A stretch of DNA of 5,123 nucleotides from Gammaproteobacteria bacterium (GTDB lineage Bacteria > Pseudomonadota > Gammaproteobacteria > Nitrosococcales > Methylophagaceae). The notes under the pieces were generated by a model, which worked only from the letters and a program-made list of their open reading frames with translations, ran no database searches and was not told the origin of the DNA. Positions 1 to 5,123 of the stretch are shown one piece after another (the stretch's first letter is position 1; every line of letters begins with the position of its first letter). The stretch spans positions 1 to 5,123 of the forward strand of contig NVRG01000149.1 of the NCBI GenBank assembly GCA_002400805.1, written 5' to 3'. The translations under genes and the position numbers were made by a program.

Positions 1-560
1 GCTTTTTTTGCTTCTTGCTCTACAGGTGCTGGAGCCGCCACTTTAACGGGTGGTGAACTTATTACGGGGGCTGGAGCTGGAGTTGGAGTCGGCGTCACTG
101 CAACAGGTGGCGGGGCAACGGTCGCTTGAGGTGCCCTTAGAATTGGCGCCTCTTGGGTGGCACTGTAAACAGGTGGATCCAACAATAATGTATATTCTCG
201 AAGCAACCTTCCTGCAGGCCAATTAACCTCAATTAGAAAATTTAAAAATGGTTCACGGATAGGCTTGCGTGTTCTAATTTTGATATACGGTTCGCCACTC
301 ATGGGAACCACAACCTCAAACTTCACATCGGTGAGTGAATATAATCGATCAACACCGGCTTTTTTGAAATCAGCAGCGGTCGCTAGGTTGACTAATATCT
401 CTTCTGCTAGGAGCTCTCTAATTTGTACCAATTTAATTTTTGCATCAAGCGGCTCACTCAATGCGGAATTAAGCTCTACGCCTCCCAAACCTAGGGCATT
501 GGCTAATCCCGGAATCATTATACCGACACCAATCAATGCTACGGTTAGTTTACGAATCAT
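1..560 (-). CDS. fimV: FimV-family protein, N-terminal part (runs off left edge)
   Basis: The reverse complement from the ATG at 560-558 reads 186 codons without a stop to the window edge, so only the N-terminus is present. It opens with a signal peptide: a basic MIRK start, a hydrophobic stretch to about residue 18, and a likely cleavage after ANA at residue 22. The mature start, LGLGGVELNSALSEPLDAKI (residues 23-42), is the hallmark of the FimV N-terminal domain, which runs to about residue 130 and ends near LLLDPP. A Pro/Thr/Ala-rich linker follows (about 139-182, with TPTPTPAPAP). The LysM and C-terminal TPR parts would lie beyond the edge. Known members are inner-membrane, peptidoglycan-binding polar organisers needed for type IV pilus function in Pseudomonas. 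An AAAGGAA ribosome site lies 6 bases before the ATG (567-573), supporting this start. Its place downstream of asd matches the gammaproteobacterial leu-asd-fimV order. Family is confident; the exact role in this organism is inferred. Confidence 0.9.
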   Translation of the reverse strand, partial: MIRKLTVALIGVGIMIPGLANALGLGGVELNSALSEPLDAKIKLVQIRELLAEEILVNLATAADFKKAGVDRLYSLTDVKFEVVVPMSGEPYIKIRTRKPIREPFLNFLIEVNWPAGRLLREYTLLLDPPVYSATQEAPILRAPQATVAPPPVAVTPTPTPAPAPVISSPPVKVAAPAPVEQEAKK

Positions 561-566
561 TGTCAA

Positions 567-573
567 TTCCTTT
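567..573 (-). promoter_or_regulatory. Ribosome binding site of fimV
   Basis: On the minus strand AAAGGAA precedes the ATG at 560 with a 6-base spacer. It is a good Shine-Dalgarno match at normal distance and fixes the fimV start just ahead of the signal peptide. Confidence 0.65.
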
Positions 574-634
574 CAATCACTTGGGAGACATACAGCCTCA
601 ACATAAAGCCGAGACCGTTATTTTTAATACTCTG

Positions 635-662
635 ATAATACCAGGGGAATATTCCACACAAA
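635..662 (-). promoter_or_regulatory. Possible sigma70-like promoter for fimV
   Basis: In the 228-base spacer between asd and fimV, the minus strand has TATTAT (640-635) as a fair -10 box. A poor -35 candidate, TTTGTG (662-657), lies 16 bases upstream of it. The 10-base palindrome GGAATATTCC (646-655) sits inside the spacer between the boxes. The -35 match is weak and the region is AT-rich, so this is only a candidate. Nothing else in 561-788 looks like a gene, and I find no convincing terminator after asd, so read-through from asd into fimV is possible. Confidence 0.22.
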
Positions 663-788
663 GAACAAAAGCCACCCCAATACAAGGATAGCTTCCAATT
701 CTTCAATGTCAGGCAATTTTCTGAAGTTTTTTGAACTGGTTGGCGCTAGTTTCTAGAAATCACATGTCATTTTGACGCTAAGTATCAA

Positions 789-1811
789 TTATAAATAATC
801 TTTTATCAACACCTCTGCTATTTGAACACTATTTGTTGCCGCTCCTTTACGCACATTGTCAGCAACTACCCATAAGTTGATGCCTTTTGGATGTGAAATA
901 TCCTCACGAATACGACCAACATAGGTCGCATTATTTCCTGAGGCATCTGTCACCGCAGTGGGATATCCGCCATCATTACGGTCATCAATGACCTCAATGC
1001 CTTCTGCCGCCATTAACAACTCCGTTACTCTCTGCGCAGAAATCTTTTCTTTGGTTTCTATATGCAGCGCCTCAGAGTGTCCGTAAAATACCGGAATACG
1101 CACACAAGTTGGATTAACCTCAATGGTATCGTCGCCGAATATCTTTTTAGTTTCCCAAACCATCTTCATTTCTTCTTTGGTATAACCGTTTTCCATGAAC
1201 ACATCGATATGAGGCAAGGCATTGAAGGCTATCTGCTTGGGGTACACTTCGGTTTTAATGGGCTGGCCACTGAGTAAATCACGCGATTGCACTGCCAATT
1301 CTTCTATCGCTTCTTTTCCAGTACCTGATACTGCTTGGTAAGTAGCCACATTGATCCTTTCGATACCAACCTCATCCAATATTGGCTTTAGTGCAACCAT
1401 CATCTGGATCGTTGAGCAGTTAGGATTGGCGATAATACCCTTAGTTTTGTATTCAGCGATCTTTTCTGGGTTAACCTCAGGCACAACCAAAGGGATATCG
1501 TCGTCATACCGGAATTGTGATGTATTATCGATAACCACACAGCCTGCTGCCACCGCCTTGGGGGCAAACTCTTCGGAAATACTGCCACCGGCTGAAAACA
1601 AGCCAATTTGCACCTGACTAAAATCAAACTCGGCCAAGTCTTGGATTTTATGAGACTTGCCTTTAAATTGAATGACCTTGCCAACCGATCGTGCGCTAGC
1701 GAGCGGGTATAATTTACCCACTGGGAAATTTCTTTCCTCAAGTACCGCTATCATAGTTTCTCCAACGGCGCCGGTGGCCCCTACAATTGCTATATCATAT
1801 GTTTTGCTCAT
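789..1811 (-). CDS. asd: Aspartate-semialdehyde dehydrogenase
   Basis: This complete 340-residue enzyme reduces L-aspartyl-4-phosphate with NADPH to aspartate semialdehyde in the cytoplasm. That is the branch point for lysine/diaminopimelate, threonine and methionine. The N-terminal Rossmann loop GATGAVG is at residues 11-17. The catalytic cysteine is C132 in NPNCST, with Q159 in YQAVSGTG, the substrate arginine R238 in CVRIPV and the catalytic histidine H245 in GHSEAL. All are present, so it should be active and is not a cysteine-less Usg-1 type paralogue. At 340 residues it belongs to the shorter Asd class (the type beside fimV in Pseudomonas), not the approximately 367-residue E. coli class. 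The start at 1811 is supported by MSKTYDIAIVGATG, which is normal for the family; a modest GGGAAGAAG lies just upstream (1815-1823). It lies 33 bases after the leuB stop on the same strand, so it is probably cotranscribed with leuB. Confidence 0.96.
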   Translation of the reverse strand: MSKTYDIAIVGATGAVGETMIAVLEERNFPVGKLYPLASARSVGKVIQFKGKSHKIQDLAEFDFSQVQIGLFSAGGSISEEFAPKAVAAGCVVIDNTSQFRYDDDIPLVVPEVNPEKIAEYKTKGIIANPNCSTIQMMVALKPILDEVGIERINVATYQAVSGTGKEAIEELAVQSRDLLSGQPIKTEVYPKQIAFNALPHIDVFMENGYTKEEMKMVWETKKIFGDDTIEVNPTCVRIPVFYGHSEALHIETKEKISAQRVTELLMAAEGIEVIDDRNDGGYPTAVTDASGNNATYVGRIREDISHPKGINLWVVADNVRKGAATNSVQIAEVLIKDYL

Positions 1812-1844
1812 TATCTTCTTCCCGATTCTTTGTATAATTTCGTT

Positions 1845-2924
1845 TTACGCGTTTAAGGCTTCTAGAACTGCATCACCCATTTCGCTGGTAGAGACTTTTG
1901 TCATACCGTCGGTATAAATATCCGCCGTACGACATCCTTGATCAAGCACATTACTCACGGCTGTCTCAATGCGATCTGCCGTCGCCGCCATATCCAATGA
2001 ATAACGCAGCATCATCGCCGCAGACAGAATAGTTGCCAATGGATTGGCTATTCCTTGGCCTGCAATATCTGGAGCGGAACCATGACAAGGCTCATACATG
2101 CCTTTGCCGTTGGCATCTAATGAGGCGGATGGCAGCATGCCGATAGAGCCGGTTAACATCGCCGCTGCATCAGACAAAATATCGCCAAACATATTACCAG
2201 TAACGATCACATCAAACTGTTTCGGAGCGCGAATGAGCTGCATAGCGGCGTTATCCACATACATGTGACTAAGCTCAACGTCTGGATATTCTTTAGAGAG
2301 ATCCTGCATGATTTCACGCCACAATTCTGTTACTTCGAGCACATTTGCTTTATCAACAGAACATAAACGTTTACCACGCTTCATTGCCGACTCAAATGCT
2401 AAGCGACCAATACGAATAATCTCAGACTCGGAGTAGACATAAGTGTTGTATCCCTGGCGCTCGCCATTTTCCAAGATTCGCACACCACGAGGCTGGCCAA
2501 AATAAATGCCGCCGGTAAGTTCACGTACGATGAGGATATCCAGCCCCGAAACCAGCTCTGGTTTTAGACTGCTGGCTGCGGCAAGTTGCGAATAGAGCAT
2601 TGCCGGACGTAAATTACCAAAAAGTTCCAGCTCAGAACGTATTCCTAACAGGCCTTTTTCGGGCCTGATAGACATATCCAGTGACTCCCACTGCGGACCA
2701 CCGACAGCCCCTAGCAAAATTGCATCTGCCGCCTTGGCTTTGGTCATTGTTTCAGCTGGCAACGGGTTACCATGAGCGTCAATTGCCGCGCCACCTAACA
2801 ACGCTTCATCAAGTTCTAAGCCCAAGTCATCCTGCTGGCTAACGCACTCCAGAACCTTTACAGCCTGAGCTACAATCTCAGGCCCAATACCATCACCAGG
2901 TAATATCAATAATTTTTTAGTCAT
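1845..2924 (-). CDS. leuB: 3-isopropylmalate dehydrogenase
   Basis: This complete 359-residue enzyme oxidatively decarboxylates 3-isopropylmalate with NAD+ to 2-oxoisocaproate, the third step of leucine synthesis, as a cytoplasmic homodimer. Visible signatures are GDGIGPE (10-16), substrate arginines R96 and R106 in [13 protein letters not shown]134 in [10 protein letters not shown] with catalytic Y141, catalytic K192 in VDKANVL, and metal-binding aspartates D224 (YVDNAAMQL), D248 and D252 ([10 protein letters not shown]). The adenine-binding region [18 protein letters not shown] is at 278-295. The length is typical and no key residue is missing. The metal-site phrase reads [11 protein letters not shown] where many relatives have TDN or TEN. 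Its start is 3 bases after the upstream leuD stop, and its AAAGGA ribosome site lies inside the last leuD codons, which suggests translational coupling. The sequence resembles gammaproteobacterial LeuB. Confidence 0.97.
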   Translation of the reverse strand: MTKKLLILPGDGIGPEIVAQAVKVLECVSQQDDLGLELDEALLGGAAIDAHGNPLPAETMTKAKAADAILLGAVGGPQWESLDMSIRPEKGLLGIRSELELFGNLRPAMLYSQLAAASSLKPELVSGLDILIVRELTGGIYFGQPRGVRILENGERQGYNTYVYSESEIIRIGRLAFESAMKRGKRLCSVDKANVLEVTELWREIMQDLSKEYPDVELSHMYVDNAAMQLIRAPKQFDVIVTGNMFGDILSDAAAMLTGSIGMLPSASLDANGKGMYEPCHGSAPDIAGQGIANPLATILSAAMMLRYSLDMAATADRIETAVSNVLDQGCRTADIYTDGMTKVSTSEMGDAVLEALNA

Positions 2925-2927
2925 TGT

Positions 2928-3467
2928 TTATCCTTTAATCGCATTAAATACCCAAGGGGCAACTGTTTCATACTTTGCTTCAAATGCTTTAATTGCATCG
3001 GTATCTTTAAGCGTAATGCCGATATCATCCAAGCCATTTAACAAACAATGTTTTCTAAAGGCATCGACATCGAAGGCAATAGCCGTGTTGTCTGGGCAAT
3101 TAATCACCTGATTTTCTAAATCTATTTCTAGCGCGAAGCCGTCATTCGATTCTACATTCTGAAACAACGAATTAACAATATCCTCATCTAAAACAATAGG
3201 TAACAATCCATTCTTAAAACAATTATTAAAGAATATATCGGCAAAACTAGGCGCAATGACCGCCTTAAAACCAAAGTCCGTCATTGCCCAGGGCGCATGT
3301 TCACGACTAGACCCACAACCAAAGTTTATCCGCGCGATCATCACCGAGGCACCTTTAAAGCGCGGTTGATTTAGCACAAACTCTTCATTTAGCGGTCGCG
3401 AGCTACAATCCTGCCCGGGCTGACCTTCATCAAGATATCGCCACTCATCAAACAAGTTTGGACCAAA
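2928..3467 (-). pseudogene. leuD: leuD, 5'-truncated (LeuD part of the chimera)
   Basis: These bases encode the LeuD portion: about 179 residues from FGPNLFDEW to the C-terminal AIKG and the TAA at 2930-2928. In the intact enzyme this subunit forms, with LeuC, the isopropylmalate isomerase that converts 2- to 3-isopropylmalate. The swivelling domain with [12 protein letters not shown] is intact. The missing N-terminal strand-loop carries the NVDTD..IPK..L motif found in essentially all LeuD proteins, so activity is doubtful if the sequence is real. Its position directly before leuB and asd agrees with gammaproteobacterial gene order (leuC-leuD-leuB-asd-fimV, sometimes with a gene inserted). 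Confidence 0.8.
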
Positions 3468-3695
3468 TGGCCAAAGCCCTGCTTCCAGATCTGCTTGAAG
3501 CAAGTTTACATCCGTCAGCTCGGCGGCCGTGATAGCATTTGTGTCTTTGTCTACCGCTGTCAGTTGATAGCCCTTCGACATCAGGAAATGTGTATGACGG
3601 CCACTTCCGCACGCTAAATCCAGAACGGCACCGCCGCCTTTAATGAAGGAATAATATTTTTCCACCCAAGGTGAAGGGGTATTTAACTCTGTCAT
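2928..3695 (-). CDS. Chimeric frame: methyltransferase N-terminus fused to truncated LeuD
   Basis: The open frame has 255 residues from two unrelated families. Residues 1 to about 76 are the start of a class I SAM-dependent methyltransferase: motif [16 protein letters not shown] at 24-38, the acidic end of strand beta2 in TAVDKD (46-51), and an [11 protein letters not shown] segment (68-78). The rest of that fold is missing. From about residue 77 ([15 protein letters not shown]) to the end it is LeuD, the small subunit of 3-isopropylmalate dehydratase, with [20 protein letters not shown] (125-137) and [19 protein letters not shown]. Normal LeuD is about 212-216 residues. Here roughly the first 35, with the conserved NVDTD..IPK motif, are absent. 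LeuD works with LeuC, and leuC is not present. No good Shine-Dalgarno precedes the ATG at 3695. The frame is continuous, but neither half is likely to be functional. A sequence chimera or a microhomology deletion is more likely than a designed fusion. Confidence 0.85.
   Translation of the reverse strand: MTELNTPSPWVEKYYSFIKGGGAVLDLACGSGRHTHFLMSKGYQLTAVDKDTNAITAAELTDVNLLQADLEAGLWPFGPNLFDEWRYLDEGQPGQDCSSRPLNEEFVLNQPRFKGASVMIARINFGCGSSREHAPWAMTDFGFKAVIAPSFADIFFNNCFKNGLLPIVLDEDIVNSLFQNVESNDGFALEIDLENQVINCPDNTAIAFDVDAFRKHCLLNGLDDIGITLKDTDAIKAFEAKYETVAPWVFNAIKG
2931..2936 (-). promoter_or_regulatory. leuB ribosome binding site inside the leuD end
   Basis: The minus strand reads AAAGGA, then TAAACA, then the leuB ATG. 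The first six bases also encode the last two residues (Lys-Gly) of the upstream frame, and the TAA is its stop. Spacing to the ATG is 6 bases. This overlap makes translational coupling of leuD and leuB likely and fixes the leuB start. Confidence 0.7.
3447..3470. other. Chimera junction at a WPFGPNLFD microhomology
   Basis: The changeover between methyltransferase and LeuD lies within the codons for W75-D83. LeuD proteins normally read [10 protein letters not shown] here, and methyltransferases of this type normally read WPFG or WPL.., then FD. Both parents can therefore share most of the bases across this interval. The exact breakpoint cannot be fixed because the shared string belongs to either side. 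Confidence 0.7.
3456..3695 (-). pseudogene. Class I SAM-dependent methyltransferase, 3'-truncated
   Basis: This is the N-terminal quarter to third of a small methyltransferase. The opening [20 protein letters not shown], the glycine-rich SAM loop LACGSGRHT and the ribose-binding AVDKD are clear. In relatives of this family, the stretch after ADLE....WP is followed by a phrase of the type FD.VVVTNYL and the rest of the catalytic domain, none of which is here. The substrate of the family is not known to me. It lies divergently from the DUF1178 gene, 149 bases away, so it probably belongs with the right-hand block and not with the leu genes. Confidence 0.72.
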
Positions 3696-3710
3696 ATCAA
3701 TTTACGTGCC

Positions 3711-3738
3711 GTATTAGTTGTATAAACAAATCCTGTAA
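3711..3738 (-). promoter_or_regulatory. Possible promoter of the methyltransferase frame
   Basis: On the minus strand TTACAG (3738-3733) and TAATAC (3716-3711) are separated by 16 bases and would start transcription roughly 10 bases before the ATG at 3695. The boxes are moderate matches to the -35/-10 consensus. The very short leader fits the lack of a Shine-Dalgarno. This is a candidate only. Confidence 0.3.
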
Positions 3739-3753
3739 TTGGGCCGTCCAAAA

Positions 3754-3782
3754 CTTGCACTTTCCATGAAAAAGCGCTATTT
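3754..3782 (+). promoter_or_regulatory. Possible promoter of the DUF1178 gene
   Basis: CTTGCA (3754-3759), a 17-base spacer and CTATTT (3777-3782) resemble the alphaproteobacterial pattern CTTGAC...CTATAT at 4/6 and 5/6. They lie about 60 bases before the DUF1178 ATG and face away from the methyltransferase. The arrangement suits a divergent promoter region, but the evidence is only box similarity. Confidence 0.28.
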
Positions 3783-3795
3783 CTGTCGAAAAGCC

Positions 3796-3813
3796 CCTGC
3801 AAACAAATGCAGG
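3796..3813. repeat. Small inverted repeat (hairpin) between divergent genes
   Basis: CCTGCA and TGCAGG flank the 6-base loop AACAAA. On the minus strand the hairpin is followed a few bases later by a short TTTT run, and on the plus strand it lies in the leader before DUF1178. It could be a weak minus-strand terminator, an operator or chance; the stem is only 6 base pairs. Confidence 0.3.
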
Positions 3814-3844
3814 CTGATCCATAACTATTGTGATGTATTGTTGA

Positions 3845-4285
3845 ATGATCAAGTACAATTTAAAATGCCACAACAGCCACATATTTGAAGCGTGGTTCAA
3901 AAATAGTGGCGCTTATGATGTTCAAAAAGAACGGAATGTAATTTCCTGTGCCCTTTGTGGATCAAACGAAGTAGAGAAAGCAATAATGGCGCCGTCCCTT
4001 CCTAAAAAAGGAAATAGCGGCGCTGCGGCAACGAAAGAGACGCAAGAAGCAGAGGCAAAGCAAGTCGGCATTGCCATGAATGCGTTGAAAGAAATCCGGA
4101 AAACTGTTGAAGAAAATTGCGATTATGTCGGCAACCAGTTCGCAGAAGAAGCTCGCAAAATCCACTATGGTGAGACAGATAATCGCGGCATCTACGGAGA
4201 AGCAACTGAAGACGAACGTGCCGAACTTTCGGACGAAGGTGTCGACGTTGCTGCTCTACCTTGGCTTCCCACCTCAGACGCATAA
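3845..4285 (+). CDS. DUF1178 family protein, zinc-ribbon-like
   Basis: This complete 146-residue protein of unknown function matches the DUF1178 family in length and motifs. The N-terminus MIKYNLKCHNSHIFEAWFKN carries C8 and H12, and a CxxC pair follows at C35/C38 (ISCALCG). Together they form a plausible zinc-binding knuckle, as seen in small nucleic-acid or metal-handling ribbons. A variable, Ala/Lys/Glu-rich linker covers about 52-74. The conserved C-terminal part includes DYVGNQFAEEARKIHYGE (93-110) and RGIYGEAT (114-121), ending with LPWLP. The family occurs in Alpha- and Betaproteobacteria; this copy looks alphaproteobacterial. The start at 3845 gives the normal family N-terminus although no clear Shine-Dalgarno precedes it. 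The gene converges on the isomerase gene and diverges from the methyltransferase. Its cellular role is unknown and I do not infer one. Confidence 0.9.
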   Translation: MIKYNLKCHNSHIFEAWFKNSGAYDVQKERNVISCALCGSNEVEKAIMAPSLPKKGNSGAAATKETQEAEAKQVGIAMNALKEIRKTVEENCDYVGNQFAEEARKIHYGETDNRGIYGEATEDERAELSDEGVDVAALPWLPTSDA

Positions 4286-4311
4286 AAATAGCCCGGCATT
4301 TCTCCGGGCTA
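4284..4311 (-). terminator. Intrinsic terminator of the isomerase gene
   Basis: TAGCCCGG (4289-4296) and CCGGGCTA (4304-4311) form an 8-base-pair GC-rich stem with a 7-base loop. On the minus strand the stem is followed by TTTTTA (4288-4283), the classic U-tract, so it should end transcription of the isomerase gene 36 bases after its stop. On the plus strand the stem follows the DUF1178 stop directly but lacks a U-tract, so it is at best a weak terminator for DUF1178. The U-tract overlaps the DUF1178 stop codon. Confidence 0.8.
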
Positions 4312-4347
4312 CTTCAGTGGCGCTCAGTTGGTTAAACCAACATTAAA

Positions 4348-5123
4348 TCAATTTTCTTTTTTATCGCCTGCAGGCACGTCTTCTTTTGCTTCAGCAGCAG
4401 ATTTTTCTTCTTCAGCCGTGATAATATCTACGGTCGCGCTGGCTTTAAGAGTTTCCAAAAGTGATGTAACTGTTTGGCTACTCAAGTTATCTTTCAGTTG
4501 TTTGCGCATGCCTTCAAACGCTGGGGCCTTTGTTGCCCGGCGATCTTCAACTAAAATTACGTGCCAACCAAATTGAGTTTTTACTGCCGTTTTAGAATAG
4601 GTGCCTTTTTCAAGGGTGAAAGCCACTTCTGAAAATTCCGGAACCATCCGTCCTTTGACGAAATAGCCAAGATCTCCACCAGTTGGGCCGGATGGGCCTG
4701 TTGACAGTTCTTTCGCAAGTTCAACGAAATCGCCGCCGGCGTCCAATTTGCTGATCACGTCTTTTGCCTGCTCTTCTTCTGCGAGGAGGATGTGCCGTGC
4801 CTTAACTTCGTCTTCTGCTTTAAAGTCGGCGGTAATTGTAGCGTATTCTGCCATCAAAGCTTCGTCGGTCACCACTTCATCGATTTTCTTTTGAATATAA
4901 TATTCTTGCAAAAGCTGACGCTTAATTTCAACAACACGATCAGTGTATTCCGCTTGCGTATCATAGCTTTCCGCTTCAGCCGCACTCTGAATAATACGCG
5001 TATTGACCATTTGCTCAACAACTGCGCTTTGATCATTGCCAGAGGCGCTTGGCGGTATTGTTCTGGTAGACTTTCAAAGACCTTAAGAACATCAGATTCC
5101 CTAATTTCTTCACCATTTACAGT
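4348..5123 (-). CDS. Parvulin-type peptidyl-prolyl isomerase, partial and frameshifted
   Basis: This is the C-terminal and middle part of a PpiC/SurA-like cis-trans prolyl isomerase, a periplasmic foldase in its relatives. Counting from the in-frame ATG at 5010 (220 residues), the parvulin domain runs from about 68 to 157: VKARHILL with H73, GPSGPTGGDLGYF (105-117), MVPEFSEVAF (122-131) and TQFGWHVILVEDR (145-157). A helical N-terminal part precedes it and an acidic, low-complexity Lys/Glu/Ala tail follows. The ATG at 5010 is not the true start. From the right edge, 36 codons in another frame read VNGEEIRESDVLKVFESLPE to QLL, the usual chaperone-domain opening of this family, and lead to QMVNTRII only after a one-base shift near 5016. 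The signal peptide would lie beyond the edge. The sequence looks alphaproteobacterial. The family call is firm; whether the gene is intact is doubtful. Confidence 0.88.
5014..5022 (-). other. Apparent one-base deletion (frameshift) in the isomerase gene
   Basis: On the minus strand the bases read CAG TTG TTG AGC AAA TGG. One extra G after TTGTTG gives CAG TTG TTG GAG CAA ATG, that is QLLEQM, which joins the upstream chaperone-like segment to MVNTRIIQSAAE as expected of the family. As written, the upstream frame continues into unrelated residues, and the downstream frame meets a TGA about 25 codons upstream of the ATG at 5010. A lost G from a GG pair is a common sequencing error, but a real mutation is possible. 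Confidence 0.7.

Noticed and set aside
71..96. Tandem repeat GGAGCT/GGAGTT/GGAGTC as a possible repeat element
   Set aside because: It is the reverse strand of the Thr-Pro/Ala-Pro codons in the FimV linker, ordinary low-complexity coding sequence.
265..606. Open frame of 113 codons on the plus strand
   Set aside because: It lies antisense to the fimV N-terminus, whose signal peptide, conserved domain start and ribosome site are clear. The plus-strand translation has no recognisable features.
561..788. Small RNA or riboswitch in the asd-fimV spacer
   Set aside because: Only short weak palindromes (GGAATATTCC, TTTCTAGAAA) are present, with no strong stem-loop followed by a U-tract and no recognisable riboswitch core.
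1400..1741. 113-codon minus-strand frame inside asd
   Set aside because: It is an out-of-frame shadow of asd, whose own frame carries all catalytic motifs.
2928..3695. A new bifunctional methyltransferase-isomerase enzyme
   Set aside because: Both domains are cut at places that remove essential parts, the join falls on a microhomology, and the genes on either side look like different lineages. A functional fusion would keep at least one complete domain.
2937..3844. Leucine attenuator or leader peptide upstream of the leu genes
   Set aside because: No short frame rich in leucine codons with following alternative hairpins is visible, and the true upstream region of the leu operon (before leuC) is not in this window.
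3697..3900. 67-codon minus-strand frame upstream of the methyltransferase
   Set aside because: It overlaps the start of the well-supported DUF1178 gene antisense, covers the likely divergent promoter region and has no family-like motif.

Overview
The window carries proteobacterial housekeeping genes, but its two halves do not look as if they come from the same lineage. Bases 1 to about 3450 read on the minus strand as leuD (3' part), leuB, asd and fimV (5' part). This is the conserved leucine/aspartate-semialdehyde/fimV cluster of Gammaproteobacteria such as Pseudomonas and its marine relatives. Bases from about 3470 to 5123 hold a truncated SAM-dependent methyltransferase (minus strand), a DUF1178 zinc-ribbon-like protein (plus strand) and a parvulin-type peptidyl-prolyl isomerase (minus strand). 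The isomerase and the DUF1178 protein look alphaproteobacterial in sequence style. These lineage calls come from recognising the proteins by eye, not from a search.

Layout, left to right: fimV N-terminus (1-560, minus, runs off the left edge); a 228-base spacer (561-788) with at most a weak fimV promoter; asd (789-1811, minus); leuB (1845-2924, minus); a methyltransferase-LeuD chimeric reading frame (2928-3695, minus); a divergent intergenic region (3696-3844); DUF1178 (3845-4285, plus); a hairpin terminator at the DUF1178 stop codon that suits the minus-strand gene; and ppiC-like (4348-5123, minus), which runs off the right edge and contains an apparent one-base frameshift near 5016.

The most notable object is the chimeric frame at 2928-3695. 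About 76 residues of a class I methyltransferase run in frame into LeuD at the string FGPNLFDEW. LeuD has lost about its first 35 residues, including the conserved NVDTD-type motif, and leuC is absent from the place where it should precede leuD. The methyltransferase stops where a phrase of the type WPFG..FD is expected, which resembles the FGPNLFD of LeuD. A microhomology-mediated join therefore explains the fusion. Together with the change of apparent lineage at the same point, an assembly or amplification chimera is the most economical explanation. A genuine deletion or recombination is the alternative.

In function, leuD and leuB encode consecutive steps of leucine synthesis, and asd makes aspartate semialdehyde for lysine, threonine, methionine and diaminopimelate. 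fimV encodes an envelope polar-organising protein whose link to the biosynthetic genes is positional. I see no CRISPR array, tRNA, rRNA, insertion sequence or recognisable new system.
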